This document shows positions 25,205 to 34,435 of a stretch of DNA of 64,000 nt, piece after piece. The notes beneath the pieces are model-generated. The model searched no databases. It was given only the letters and a program-made list of their open reading frames with translations, and had not been told where the DNA came from. This DNA is from Flexivirga oryzae (GTDB lineage: Bacteria > Actinomycetota > Actinomycetes > Actinomycetales > Dermatophilaceae). Location: assembly GCF_014190805.1 (NCBI RefSeq), contig NZ_JACHVQ010000001.1:2232001-2296000 (forward strand), written 5' to 3'. Made by a program: the position numbers and the translations under genes. Numbering within the stretch: the stretch's first letter is position 1; every line of letters begins with the position of its first letter.

Positions 25205-27571
25205 GTGACCACCGATGCGACCGATGGCTTTGTGCGTCTCCGCGGTGCCAATGAGAACAACCTGCGCAACATTGACGTGGACATTCCTCGCAACGTGATG
25301 GTGGCGTTCACCGGGATCTCTGGTTCGGGGAAGTCGTCGCTGGCCTTCGGAACGCTGTACGCCGAGGCGCAGCGCCGCTACTTCGAGTCGGTCGCGCCCT
25401 ACGCGCGCCGGCTGCTGCAGCAGGTCGGTGCCCCGCACGTCCAAGAGATCACCGGCCTGCCGCCTGCGGTCGCACTTCAGCAGCGCCGGGGCGCGGCCAC
25501 CTCACGCTCGTCGGTCGGCACCATCACCACGCTGTCCAACCTGCTGCGGATCCTCTACTCGCGGGCCGGCGATTACCCGGCTGGTGCCGATCACCTCGCG
25601 GCCGAGGCGTTCTCGCCCAACACCAGCGCGGGCGCGTGCCCGCGCTGCCACGGCCTGGGCGTCGTCCACGACGTCACCGAGGAGCTGCTTGTCCCGGACC
25701 CGTCACTGAGCATCCGTGAAGGGGCGATCGCCGCCTGGCCGGGCGCGTGGCAGGGCGCCAACCTGCGCAGCATCGTGATGGGGCTCGGCATCGACGTCGA
25801 CAAGCCGTGGCACAGTCTCAGGAAGCGGGACCGCGACTGGCTGCTGTTCACCGACGAGCAGCCCTCGGTGCTCATCGAGCCGGAACCAGGTCGCGTCGAC
25901 CACGGCTACTACGGGAAGTTCTGGAGCGCGCGCAGCCACGTCATGCACGTGCTGGCCGACTCCACGAGCGAGCGGATGCGCGAGCGGGCCATGCGGTTCG
26001 TGGAGGAAGCGCCCTGCCCGGACTGCCAGGGCAGTGGACTACGGCCCGAGGCCCTCGCGGTGACCTTTCTCGGGCGTTCGATCGCCGAGGTCAACGACCT
26101 GCCCTTCACAGCGCTGGTGGCTCTGCTGCGTCCGGTCGCTGAGCGGCCCGCGGGTGCCGACGAGGTCGCGGCGCGGATCTGCACTGACCTGGTCACGCGC
26201 GTCGAGGTGCTCCTCGATCTGCGCCTGGGTTATCTCAGCCTGGGACGGAGCTCGACGACGCTGTCGCCCGGAGAGGCGCAGCGCCTGCGGATCGCCACCC
26301 AGCTGCGCTCGGGCCTGTTCGGAGTCGTCTACGTCCTGGACGAGCCCTTCGCCGGCCTGCACCCGGCCGACGCGGAGCCGCTGCTGGATGTCCTGGACCG
26401 CCTCAAGGCGTCCGGCAACACACTGTTCGTCGTGGAGCACGACCTCGACGTCGTACGACGAGCAGATTGGGTCGTCGATATCGGCCCGGGTGCGGGCGAG
26501 GCCGGAGGTCGAGTGCTTCACAGCGGCCCGGTCGCGGGCCTGGAGGACGTGACTGAGTCGGTCACCAGCGCCTACCTGTTCGGTCGCGCTGAGCGGCTCG
26601 TGCACGATGCGCGGGCCCCGCAGGGCTGGCTGCGACTGACCGGCGCACATCGCCACAACCTGCGCGACCTGTCTGTCGACATCCCGCTGTGCGTGCTGAC
26701 CACCGTCACCGGGGTGTCCGGGTCCGGCAAGTCGACCCTGGTCACCCAGGTCCTGGCCGAGGACCCGACTGCTCGTGAGTCGTTTGACCGACTGCTATTG
26801 GTCGATCAGCGCCCGATCGGCCGGACGCCGCGGTCCAACCTCGCGACCTACACGGGGATGTTCGATGCCGTGCGGAAGTTGTACGCCGCCACGGACGCGG
26901 CCCGGGCCCGCGGCTACGGCGCCGGCCGCTTCTCCTTCAACGTCGCCGGGGGCCGCTGCGAGACCTGTCAGGGCGAGGGATTCGTCTCCGTCGAGCTACT
27001 GTTCCTGCCTGGCACCTACGCTCCCTGCCCGACGTGCCACGGCGATCGCTACAACCCCGAGACGCTCCAGATCACCTACCGCGGCAAGAGCATCGCGGAG
27101 GTCCTCGACCTGTCCGTCGACGACGCCGCCACGTTCCTGGCCGACGTACCGGCCGCCGCACGCAGCCTCCAGACGCTTCGCGAGGTGGGTCTGGGCTACC
27201 TGCGACTTGGACAGCCGGCGACCGAGCTCAGCGGCGGGGAGGCACAGCGCATCAAGCTCGCCACCGAGCTCCAGCGCGCTCACCGCGGCCATGCCCTCTA
27301 CCTGCTCGACGAGCCGACCTCCGGACTCCACCCCGCAGACATCGCTCTGCTGCTGCGCCAGCTGCACCGGCTCGTCGACGCCGGCAACACGGTGGTCCTC
27401 GTCGAGCACGACCTCGACGCGATCGCCACCGCGGACTGGGTCATCGATCTCGGTCCGGGCGGAGGAGATGCCGGCGGTCGGGTTGTCGCGACCGGCACGC
27501 CGGCCGACATCGCGAGGGCCGAGGGCAGCGCGACCGCGCCCTACCTCTCGCGGCGGCTCGAGCAGACATGA
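25205..27571 (+). CDS. UvrA paralogue (short class, ABC-type DNA repair/drug-resistance ATPase)
   Basis: The protein has 788 residues from GTG 25205, which has an AGGGGC-type site and gives the usual UvrA opening (VRLRGANENNLRNIDVDIP). Two ABC cassettes: Walker A GISGSGKSS and GVSGSGKST; signatures LSPGEAQR and LSGGEAQR; Walker B VYVLDEPFAGLHP and LYLLDEPTSGLHP. CxxC pairs (CPRCHG, CPDCQG, CETCQG, CPTCHG) should bind zinc. It is about 160 residues shorter than housekeeping UvrA, as in UvrA2/DrrC-type proteins that lack the UvrB-binding domain and give tolerance to DNA-binding drugs. A role in repair or drug protection is inferred from the family. Confidence 0.9.
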   Translation: MTTDATDGFVRLRGANENNLRNIDVDIPRNVMVAFTGISGSGKSSLAFGTLYAEAQRRYFESVAPYARRLLQQVGAPHVQEITGLPPAVALQQRRGAATSRSSVGTITTLSNLLRILYSRAGDYPAGADHLAAEAFSPNTSAGACPRCHGLGVVHDVTEELLVPDPSLSIREGAIAAWPGAWQGANLRSIVMGLGIDVDKPWHSLRKRDRDWLLFTDEQPSVLIEPEPGRVDHGYYGKFWSARSHVMHVLADSTSERMRERAMRFVEEAPCPDCQGSGLRPEALAVTFLGRSIAEVNDLPFTALVALLRPVAERPAGADEVAARICTDLVTRVEVLLDLRLGYLSLGRSSTTLSPGEAQRLRIATQLRSGLFGVVYVLDEPFAGLHPADAEPLLDVLDRLKASGNTLFVVEHDLDVVRRADWVVDIGPGAGEAGGRVLHSGPVAGLEDVTESVTSAYLFGRAERLVHDARAPQGWLRLTGAHRHNLRDLSVDIPLCVLTTVTGVSGSGKSTLVTQVLAEDPTARESFDRLLLVDQRPIGRTPRSNLATYTGMFDAVRKLYAATDAARARGYGAGRFSFNVAGGRCETCQGEGFVSVELLFLPGTYAPCPTCHGDRYNPETLQITYRGKSIAEVLDLSVDDAATFLADVPAAARSLQTLREVGLGYLRLGQPATELSGGEAQRIKLATELQRAHRGHALYLLDEPTSGLHPADIALLLRQLHRLVDAGNTVVLVEHDLDAIATADWVIDLGPGGGDAGGRVVATGTPADIARAEGSATAPYLSRRLEQT

Positions 27572-27666
27572 GCTGGGTGCGGGCGGCCGGTGTGCCGTCA
27601 GGCTGCCGCGCGGGCGCGGAGGCATCACGCCAAGAAGAATCCGTACATGTCATGAAAGATGAAGGC

Positions 27667-27960
27667 ATGACTGTGTATCTCGCTTGGACCTCGGAGGACC
27701 TGCCTGACCTGGAGGGGCCGTGGCACGAGGCTCGGCTTGTGGCGCCCGGGCTGGTCGCCGTGGACAGCACCGAATCGCTGTCAGCGGTCTATCACGCCAT
27801 CAAGTGGTCCCTGGAGGGTGAGGCTTCGCTGATCGTGGTCCCCGTGCACCAGACGCCCAAGTCGCGGGGCATAGCTGCTGGCACCACTAGGTGGTTGCGT
27901 GAGCGGACTGCAAGGCAACCGCCCGGTGCGAACATCCGGGGCCTCACGTCATCCGATTGA
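27667..27960 (+). CDS. Small hypothetical protein
   Basis: A 97-residue protein from ATG 27667, preceded by GAAGG; an in-frame ATG at 27652 is also possible. Strand-like N-terminus (TVYLAWTSEDLPDLEGPW), then GLVAVDSTESLSAVYHAIKW and LIVVPVHQTPKSRG. Third-position GC supports coding. I do not recognise the family. It lies 95 bp after the UvrA-like gene on the same strand. Confidence 0.6.
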   Translation: MTVYLAWTSEDLPDLEGPWHEARLVAPGLVAVDSTESLSAVYHAIKWSLEGEASLIVVPVHQTPKSRGIAAGTTRWLRERTARQPPGANIRGLTSSD

Positions 27961-28235
27961 GCTGTCCGGGCTCCCAGACCACGAGGGCTGCCAGGTTGGT
28001 TCTCCCACCTCAGGGAACGAGGATTCACGTAGGTGGGTGATGAACACGGGAAGATTGAGACCGGTGAGCGGCGCCCGCAACCGGGAAGGCCCCGCGCGGA
28101 CTCCCCTGCCCCGGGGACGCCGCCCGATCAGCGAACGGCCGTCGGGACGCCGCACTCGCTGGCTGGCTCCCAGAGGGCTTCGCTTGTCGGCGTCCCGCGT
28201 GGGTGTCGGCTACGGGACGCCGACGTCAGGTGAGG

Positions 28236-28850
28236 TCAGCGACGCGCCGATGCGTCTGCGACTCCTGCCTTGGCTGCCAGCCGCTGGCGCTGGATCGCGC
28301 GGTAGACGGTGGACCGGCCAACGCCGAAGAGCTCGGCGACCTCAAGGGTGCTGTACTCGCCGCTGTGCACCAGCGAGACCAGGTGCGCTTCCTGCTTGCG
28401 GCTGAGCTTCGGTTGCTTGCCCTTTAGCCGGCCCTTGGCCTTCGCGACCTTCATTCCCTCCACCGTGCGCAGCCGGATCAGGTCAGACTCGAACTCGGCC
28501 ACCATCGCGAGAACGTTGAACAGCAGTTTGCCGACCGCGTCGGTCGGGTCGTAGACCGAGCCTCCCAGGCTGAGGCTAATCTCCCGCGCGGTGAGTTCGT
28601 CGGCGATCGCTCGAGCATCCGGTAGCGAGCGCGCGAGCCGATCGAGCTTAGTGACCACGAGCGTGTCGCCCGCGCGGCACGCAGCCAGAGCCTCCCGTAG
28701 CCGGGGACGCTCGCGGTTGGTGCCCGTCAGGCCATGGTCGACGTAGATGCGCTCGGCCTCGACGCCAAGGGCGAGGAGACCATCACGCTGAGCGGTGAGG
28801 TCTTGCTGATCGGTAGAGCATCGGGCGTACCCGACAAGCAGGGCGCTCAT
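28236..28850 (-). CDS. Serine recombinase, resolvase/invertase type
   Basis: A 204-residue small serine recombinase. The start at ATG 28850 has a strong TGGAGGTG site. The N-terminal catalytic domain has YARCSTDQQDL with the nucleophilic serine, the conserved Arg-containing VVTKLDRLARSL, and a long E-helix (FNVLAMVAEFESDLIRLRT). The C-terminal helix-turn-helix is TLEVAELFGVGRSTVYRAI. Such enzymes invert or resolve DNA between short inverted or direct sites. I found no paired crossover sites beside it. It sits next to the AbiJ-like gene on the same strand. Confidence 0.92.
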   Translation of the reverse strand: MSALLVGYARCSTDQQDLTAQRDGLLALGVEAERIYVDHGLTGTNRERPRLREALAACRAGDTLVVTKLDRLARSLPDARAIADELTAREISLSLGGSVYDPTDAVGKLLFNVLAMVAEFESDLIRLRTVEGMKVAKAKGRLKGKQPKLSRKQEAHLVSLVHSGEYSTLEVAELFGVGRSTVYRAIQRQRLAAKAGVADASARR

Positions 28851-29005
28851 TGCGCACCTCCAGGGTGGGCCCGGTCGAGCCACGGGATGTGACCGACTCG
28901 GGCAACGGGCAGAGCCCGACCCTTCAGCAAGCGCCTCGCGAGATCTCGCGACAACCAACCCCCCGAATACCGATGGCAACGCTGGTTAGGGACGCGCCCG
29001 AGGTG

Positions 29006-30052
29006 CTACTTCATCCGTTCAGCGAGCTGAGTGAAGAAGTTCTGAACCATCGCCGCGCTGTTCTGCTTCTGGGTGAGCTCGTAGCCGCCGAAGCGGTAGA
29101 CCTCGTACCCGGCCAGTCGGAGGCGGCGGTCCTCGGCGACCATCTCGGAGTACAGCGCTGGGTTGGCCTGGTCTCCCTGGGCGTAGTGCTGCTTGCCGTC
29201 CACTTCGATGACCACCCGCTGGCGGTCGCTGAACAGCAGGAGGAAGTCCAATCGCTGACGAGCAAGCGGCAGGCCGCTGGACAGGCCCCGTCGGGTGCGC
29301 TGATCGTAGGGGTCGTAGTGCAGGTAGACCTGCGGGATGAGCGCCGGGATGTCGTACGAGGCCTTGTAGCGGCCGGCGTAGGCCTCAAAGACCACCCTTT
29401 CCGCCTCGCTATCCAACGATGCCGCCAGACGCCGATGCAGCTCGTGGCCGACGGCTCGGTCATCGAACAGAGTCTCGGGAAGTCCTTCACGAGCCCGCCA
29501 CCACCGGATGAGGTGGGAGAACCGCATGCCTTCTGCGGGGATGGGCTGCTCGTAGACCAGGCAGTGCTCGGCGTTCGCAACGATCTCGATGTCGTTGCTC
29601 ACGGCGTCTTGCAGCACGATGTCGGGCTTGGGTCCGTTCGCGGCGAAGATGAGGTTCTTCGTCGGCCCCTCGACCCCGCCGCCTCGGTCGTAGGCGTCGA
29701 TGTAGCGGCGCAGATCAACCAGGTAGGTCTCCGAGATCTCGACCTCAGCGTCCAGCCGACGGGCGAACGCCACGAGCTGGGGAAGCGGCCAGGGATGGAT
29801 GTAGCCGTCGATGAGCGCTCGCTTGGTGTCGGCCTCGGACGGGTCGCAGGCGTCGTTGGTCCAGGTGAGTTGGAGTTCCTCGGCAAGCACCAGCTCCAGG
29901 TTCGTCCTGGTGAAGGAGTAGATAAGCGCGTCCTCGATGGCCGCCCGGAGCGTGCGTGTGGACACTTTGGCCGGGCCCGACTCGGGGTTCACCGCCGAGG
30001 AACCAGTCGGGAAGAAACTCACGAGAGCAGTCTCGCCGTTCCGGACCCTCAC
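29006..30052 (-). CDS. AbiJ-NTD3-like protein with C-terminal nuclease-like domain (candidate phage defence)
   Basis: A 348-residue protein. Residues about 110-185 (GGVEGPTKNLIFAANGPKP, IVLQDAVSNDIEIV, LVYEQPI, LIRWW) match the region I associate with the AbiJ N-terminal domain 3 family of abortive-infection proteins. Residues about 260-345 resemble a PD-(D/E)XK/DUF559 nuclease: Asp269 in QRLDFLL, then VVIEVDGKQHY with Glu283, Asp285 and Lys287, and VAEDRRLRLAGYEVYRFGG. The start is uncertain: GTG 30052 has no good site and GTG 29965 is an alternative. A nuclease effector with a sensing N-terminus is the likely design, but this is inference from motifs. Confidence 0.65.
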   Translation of the reverse strand: MRVRNGETALVSFFPTGSSAVNPESGPAKVSTRTLRAAIEDALIYSFTRTNLELVLAEELQLTWTNDACDPSEADTKRALIDGYIHPWPLPQLVAFARRLDAEVEISETYLVDLRRYIDAYDRGGGVEGPTKNLIFAANGPKPDIVLQDAVSNDIEIVANAEHCLVYEQPIPAEGMRFSHLIRWWRAREGLPETLFDDRAVGHELHRRLAASLDSEAERVVFEAYAGRYKASYDIPALIPQVYLHYDPYDQRTRRGLSSGLPLARQRLDFLLLFSDRQRVVIEVDGKQHYAQGDQANPALYSEMVAEDRRLRLAGYEVYRFGGYELTQKQNSAAMVQNFFTQLAERMK

Positions 30053-30246
30053 GGGAGGCAGGACGGCGCACTGGGTGCGTCGTGACCTACTTCCGAGGCG
30101 GGCGCGTCAGTTGCGGAACACCGTCGTCATTGGCCGATCGAGGACCGGATCCGCAGTAACAGCGGCGGGCCGCGGCCGTTAGCAGGAGACTTGCGATATC
30201 GATGGCGGGCGACGCCAGGTCGATGGCACTACTCGGGGGGAGTCGA

Positions 30247-30687
30247 ATGGGGAGATTCACTGCGGCGGCGCGGCGTTACGGGCAGCCGGGTGCGGCATCG
30301 TGCACCGCGGTCGCCGCGATCATGCTGATATCTGGATGCGGCTCGCCGCCCGAGACCGCCTGCGCGCCAGAGTGGGCAACAACCGGCAAGGTCACGATTC
30401 TGATCACCGACCATTCCGACGCGCTGGGCTGGCTCACGGCGCATGTCTGTATCCATCACGGGTGCCGCAGCGCTCCGGTGAAGTCCTCGGGCGGCGCTCA
30501 CATTTCCGGCGCGGAGATAACCGACACCCCTCCGCTATCCGCAACGGTTTACGTCACCGACAGCGCCGGCAAGGTCGTGATTCCCAGACACACGGTGACA
30601 CTTAAGCCGAGCGAACACACCACTCCGCTTGATAGCTGCTCCGAACTCGAGATCTATCGGGCAACCGCGAGCGTGCCGTCTGGCTGA
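30247..30687 (+). CDS. Putative secreted lipoprotein
   Basis: A 146-residue protein from ATG 30247, chosen because GGGGGGAG lies 4 nt upstream. A lipobox (LISGC, Cys about residue 31) ends the signal peptide. The mature part is small, with Cys pairs and strand-like stretches (VTILITDHSD, ATVYVTDSAGKVVIP, HTVTLKPSEHTT). It should be anchored to the outer face of the membrane. No family recognised. Confidence 0.65.
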   Translation: MGRFTAAARRYGQPGAASCTAVAAIMLISGCGSPPETACAPEWATTGKVTILITDHSDALGWLTAHVCIHHGCRSAPVKSSGGAHISGAEITDTPPLSATVYVTDSAGKVVIPRHTVTLKPSEHTTPLDSCSELEIYRATASVPSG

Positions 30688-30874
30688 ACGGCTTGCCTTC
30701 TCGTTCCAGGAAGCAAGCGTGCCCGATAGCCGTTCCACATCCGGTGACGCTGCACGCCACAGCCCAATCCCGCCGTGAGCGGACGATCGTCGTCCCGCAG
30801 GGGCCGTCCGGCTCCGCAACCGGGACGGGGGGCGTCTTGCGGCACCGACAGACTTGATCCCGACGGCGGCTTGC

Positions 30875-31096
30875 CTAATGAATGATCCCCATGATGCGAA
30901 CGCGCTGCTGCCGCCCGTCGCCGTCGGCGCGGAACGTGCCACCGTCGACCGGAGCGATGGCCAAGACATCGACTCGGGCATTCGTCGGTACGTTCCTTCG
31001 CGTCGTCGAAGAACCTTCCGCACCTGCCGACTGCTGGCAGCCCGCTACGACCATCATCACGATCCCGGCGAGGGCGATCACCCGTCCGATTGTCAT
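30875..31096 (-). pseudogene. Truncated thermonuclease-like lipoprotein
   Basis: A lipobox (VVAGC) ends the signal, and the last 35 residues (APVDGGTFRADGDGRQQRVR then IMGII) look like the first strands of a staphylococcal-nuclease (SNase) domain, which normally continues for about 100 more residues with Arg/Glu catalytic groups. A TAG stop (about 30874) ends it here. Codons beyond the stop in the same frame keep high third-position GC for about 60 codons, which suggests a recent nonsense mutation, though the downstream residues are not clearly SNase. It could instead be a genuine 73-residue lipoprotein. Confidence 0.45.
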
Positions 31097-31147
31097 CGGC
31101 GACCGTCACTCTCGGCGTCGACCAGCACTGTCAGGTGTGGGATGCCA

Positions 31148-34100
31148 TCAGCTGGCGGCCCGGTCTGGGTTGAGCCACTCGTGGTTACGAATGATCGTCT
31201 CGGTCCGCTCGGAGAGCTCTACGGGTGCCCCACCATCTTCTGACCGGTTGCAGACTTCGTCGCGCAGGATCCGCTCGGCGTCGGCTCGGTGGCCTTCGGC
31301 CTCGAACACGGCAACCAGGTCGAGCTTGGCGATTTCGGAGTCGGGCGCGACGGCGGTAGCGATCTCGGCGGCCGCCCGGGCACGGACAAGATCTCCGGAT
31401 TCCAAGCAGGCCGTCGTGACCATGTGCGCGACGTCGACGATGGCGGCGTTCATGTGGTGATCGATCCGGTCGCCGCCCGCCAGCCACTCTCCGCCGCCGG
31501 GGCGCATCTGGTCGAAGGGGCGCCCGTCAACCAGTTGGAGGGCGCGCAGTAGATCGGCGATTCCCTCGCCTCCGCAGCGGGCCTCTCCTCGAGCGCGCAG
31601 CCTGCGGAACAGGTCGATGTCGACCAGGATGTCCTCCACCTGGTACACCCCGATTCCCTGGCATTTGGCCGCTGCGGATTCGCGCGCGTTGGGCAGGTGC
31701 TTGTTGCCGGTGCATGGGTTCACTCCCAGCCAATCGCGCACCATCTTGATGTCGCTACGGGCCCGGCCTTCGGTGAGGTTGAACGCATCGGCGAGTTGCG
31801 CCGGTGTCGCACCGTAGGGCCGGGTTGCCAGGTACGCGAGCAGCTCGGTGGCGTATGGCTTGCGCTTGGCCACGGCCACGGCGGAGCCGTGCGTTCGTGC
31901 CCGGATCGGCCCGAGCAGAGTTAGTCGTGGCAGCGGGCATTCGTCGTTGAACCAGGCGGTGACGTCGTCATCGAGGGTTGGGTCGGCCGCCTCTATGTCT
32001 GCTCGGACCTTGGCCGGGACTTGCGGGGCCAGAGCTTTCAGGTCCTCTTTGGTCGTCGCGGCCGCAGCGACGTAGTCGGCGTCCTCGGCAGCCAGCACGC
32101 TCTCGGTCGTCTCGTCGTCGCGGTCCTCGCGTGGCTTGGTGTGTTCTTCGCGCAGCGCGCCGGCCTCATTGGTGAACGACCGCCACCCGTCGGTGGCGTC
32201 CAGGTCGACCGGGATCTCGATGTCGTCGAGGAGCTCGCTGTTCGCGAACAGTGTGGCGCAGCCCTTGGCCTCGTCGGCGGTGAGTCCGACGGCTACCAGG
32301 TCCAGACCGGCGCGCGGCATCGTCAGCCGCCCGGTGGAGCTGAGGTTGAGTACGGTTCCAGTCGGGGGTTCTTCGCTCTGCGTGGCTGACACGACGATCG
32401 CGGTGCCGGTCTTTCCGCTGTGCTGCTCGACCAGGTCGAGCAGCTGGTCGACGACCTTCCGATCCGCAGTCCGGTCGGCGTCAACCAGCAGAAGCCGGGC
32501 GGGCCACACATCGTCGTCGGTTTTGCTGCCGCGGCCGGTTGCCACGTCGACCTGTTGCGCTTCGGCGCGGTCGATCATCGCCACTGCATCGGCGACGGCC
32601 TCGGCGACGGCCTCGGCGGCAGCGTCACCGGACGCGTCGTGGTAGCGGACCCGCTCGGGGTTCAACCCGGCGACTTCGGTGGCAACGCCGATGCAGTCGA
32701 CCGTGACGCCGGCCGACCACGGGTTCAGCGCGAGTTCTGCCGCGAGATACCGGGCGAAGTCGTGCGCGTAGGTGGCGTCTCCGGTCAGGTTGATCGCGGC
32801 GAGGTCCTCGCAGTTGAGCAGCCACACGTGGTCGTCGTCGCTGGAACCGATGGTGACCAGGAGCGGGTAGGGCGCCGGCTGGTCCTGGTCCAGGTCGGCG
32901 GGCACACCGGCAAGGCCCTCAGCCGGGCACACCCAGTGCAGCTGATCGTCGGTGCCTTCCCATGGCTCGGGCAGGGAGCTCGGGCTGCTCAGGTGCAGCA
33001 CGATCTGTGTGGTGCCGAGTTCAACCGCGGCGACCGGTGGAAGCGCCAGCCCGGCGTCTGTGGCGTGGGCCGCCAGACTCCGCAGCAGCGTGTCCATCTG
33101 CTCGACTGCGAGGGCCAACGTCGCACCGACAGCGGTGATGGTCTTCTCGACCGGTGCCAGCTCGGGCTCCGGTACGGCGATCGTTCGCCCCGGACGGCGG
33201 GCTCGGAACTGGGTGCGACGACGCCGGCGCAGCGTGAGCCACGCCGACCCCGCCAGGATCGCGCCGGCGCCTGTGAGCCCGGTCAGCATCCAGGGCGCGC
33301 TGCTCGCATGCTGTTGGTCCAGCTGGACGTCGTGCGGCACGGTCTGCTCTTCCGCGGACTGTGCCGGCGTCGGCGTGCTGTGTGTTTGCGACGGCGCTGG
33401 GGTTTCGTGCGTGGCCTTCGGCGCGGGCGCCCGTTGGGTAGGAGCAGGAACCGCAGGTGGTGTCGCCGGGGCACTGTGTTTCGGCGCACTGCGTTTCGGT
33501 GCGGGCGCACGCTTTGGCGTCGGGTGTTTGGTGATCGCCGGCTTGACGCGGTCGCTGCTCGTCGAGCCCGGGATGACCAGCGTCCATCCAGTGCCCATGT
33601 GGTTGGGGTTGGTCAGGTGGGTGCCGCCCGGCTGCACGATCGCCTTCGAGGCCGCTTCGATCTCGGGGTATCGGTTGGCGTCGCCGAGCTGCTTCTGCGC
33701 GATCCCGGACAAGGTTTGCCCGGCCTGCACGGTCACGGTGTGCTCGCCGGTTGACGTCTGCCCCGCGGGTGCCGGCAGGTGGAGGGTCCAGCCGGGTTTC
33801 AAGAAGCCTGGCTTGTTGCCCAGCACGTCGTGATTCAACGCGGCGATCTCGGTGTATCGCTCGCCCGAACCCAAGTGGTCTCGGGCGATGGACCACAGAG
33901 TTTCTCCGGGCTGCACCGTGTGTTTGACCGCGTGGGTGGCTGCCAGTTTGGTGGCCTGCTGGCCGTGGCTCGTGTCCTTGGTCTCCGGGGCGGACTTGCT
34001 GCCGGGGTGGGCGATAGAGGAGGCCGTCACGTTCTGCGACGCGGGCAGCGGGACGGCGTTGGCCAGCTGAGCGGTGACGGGCGAGGCAGTGAACAGCAGG

Positions 34101-34435
34101 ATGGCCATGCCGACCATGCCCTTGGCGGCCGACTGCGGCATGTGCAGACCGGGCAGCTGCGGTGCTCGGACTCCTCTGGCGCGGGCGAAGATCTCCAGCA
34201 CGAGCGATACCGTGAGGAACGCCCATGCCACCCAGGCGATGACTTTGACGGCTGACAGGGCGAGGGTGCCGTCGTCGGGGTTGGTCAACGCGGTCTTGAT
34301 GCCGTCGAGCGTCGGCACCGACAGGTGCGCCGGGTTGGCTCCCACGGCAAGCAGCACCAGGGGCAGCCCGATGATGATGCCCAGGACCAGCAAGGTGGCG
34401 AACAGCCCGGCGAGCCGGGCGCGGATGCCTCTCAT
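31148..34435 (-). CDS. Large membrane protein with two LysM repeats and C-terminal BTAD-type regulator domain
   Basis: A 1095-residue protein. Membrane helices near residues 12-35 and 60-80 precede two LysM repeats (about 171-222, HTVQPGETLWSIARDHLG; about 232-290, VQAGQTLSGIAQKQLG). A Pro/Ala/His-rich linker and another helix (about 380-402) follow. The long cytosolic part ends, from about residue 845, with an OmpR-like winged-helix plus BTAD helical-repeat arrangement (ELLAYLATRP, LADAFNLTEGRARSDIKMV). Such proteins accompany actinobacterial Tad loci. It may sense the cell wall outside and act on transcription or assembly inside; that coupling is inference. Last gene of the Tad operon. Confidence 0.85.
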   Translation of the reverse strand: MRGIRARLAGLFATLLVLGIIIGLPLVLLAVGANPAHLSVPTLDGIKTALTNPDDGTLALSAVKVIAWVAWAFLTVSLVLEIFARARGVRAPQLPGLHMPQSAAKGMVGMAILLFTASPVTAQLANAVPLPASQNVTASSIAHPGSKSAPETKDTSHGQQATKLAATHAVKHTVQPGETLWSIARDHLGSGERYTEIAALNHDVLGNKPGFLKPGWTLHLPAPAGQTSTGEHTVTVQAGQTLSGIAQKQLGDANRYPEIEAASKAIVQPGGTHLTNPNHMGTGWTLVIPGSTSSDRVKPAITKHPTPKRAPAPKRSAPKHSAPATPPAVPAPTQRAPAPKATHETPAPSQTHSTPTPAQSAEEQTVPHDVQLDQQHASSAPWMLTGLTGAGAILAGSAWLTLRRRRRTQFRARRPGRTIAVPEPELAPVEKTITAVGATLALAVEQMDTLLRSLAAHATDAGLALPPVAAVELGTTQIVLHLSSPSSLPEPWEGTDDQLHWVCPAEGLAGVPADLDQDQPAPYPLLVTIGSSDDDHVWLLNCEDLAAINLTGDATYAHDFARYLAAELALNPWSAGVTVDCIGVATEVAGLNPERVRYHDASGDAAAEAVAEAVADAVAMIDRAEAQQVDVATGRGSKTDDDVWPARLLLVDADRTADRKVVDQLLDLVEQHSGKTGTAIVVSATQSEEPPTGTVLNLSSTGRLTMPRAGLDLVAVGLTADEAKGCATLFANSELLDDIEIPVDLDATDGWRSFTNEAGALREEHTKPREDRDDETTESVLAAEDADYVAAAATTKEDLKALAPQVPAKVRADIEAADPTLDDDVTAWFNDECPLPRLTLLGPIRARTHGSAVAVAKRKPYATELLAYLATRPYGATPAQLADAFNLTEGRARSDIKMVRDWLGVNPCTGNKHLPNARESAAAKCQGIGVYQVEDILVDIDLFRRLRARGEARCGGEGIADLLRALQLVDGRPFDQMRPGGGEWLAGGDRIDHHMNAAIVDVAHMVTTACLESGDLVRARAAAEIATAVAPDSEIAKLDLVAVFEAEGHRADAERILRDEVCNRSEDGGAPVELSERTETIIRNHEWLNPDRAAS

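Noticed and set aside
28033..28233. Small plus-strand ORFs downstream of the 97-residue hypothetical gene
   Set aside because: Pro/Arg-rich frames without start signals in a 275-bp intergenic stretch; no support.
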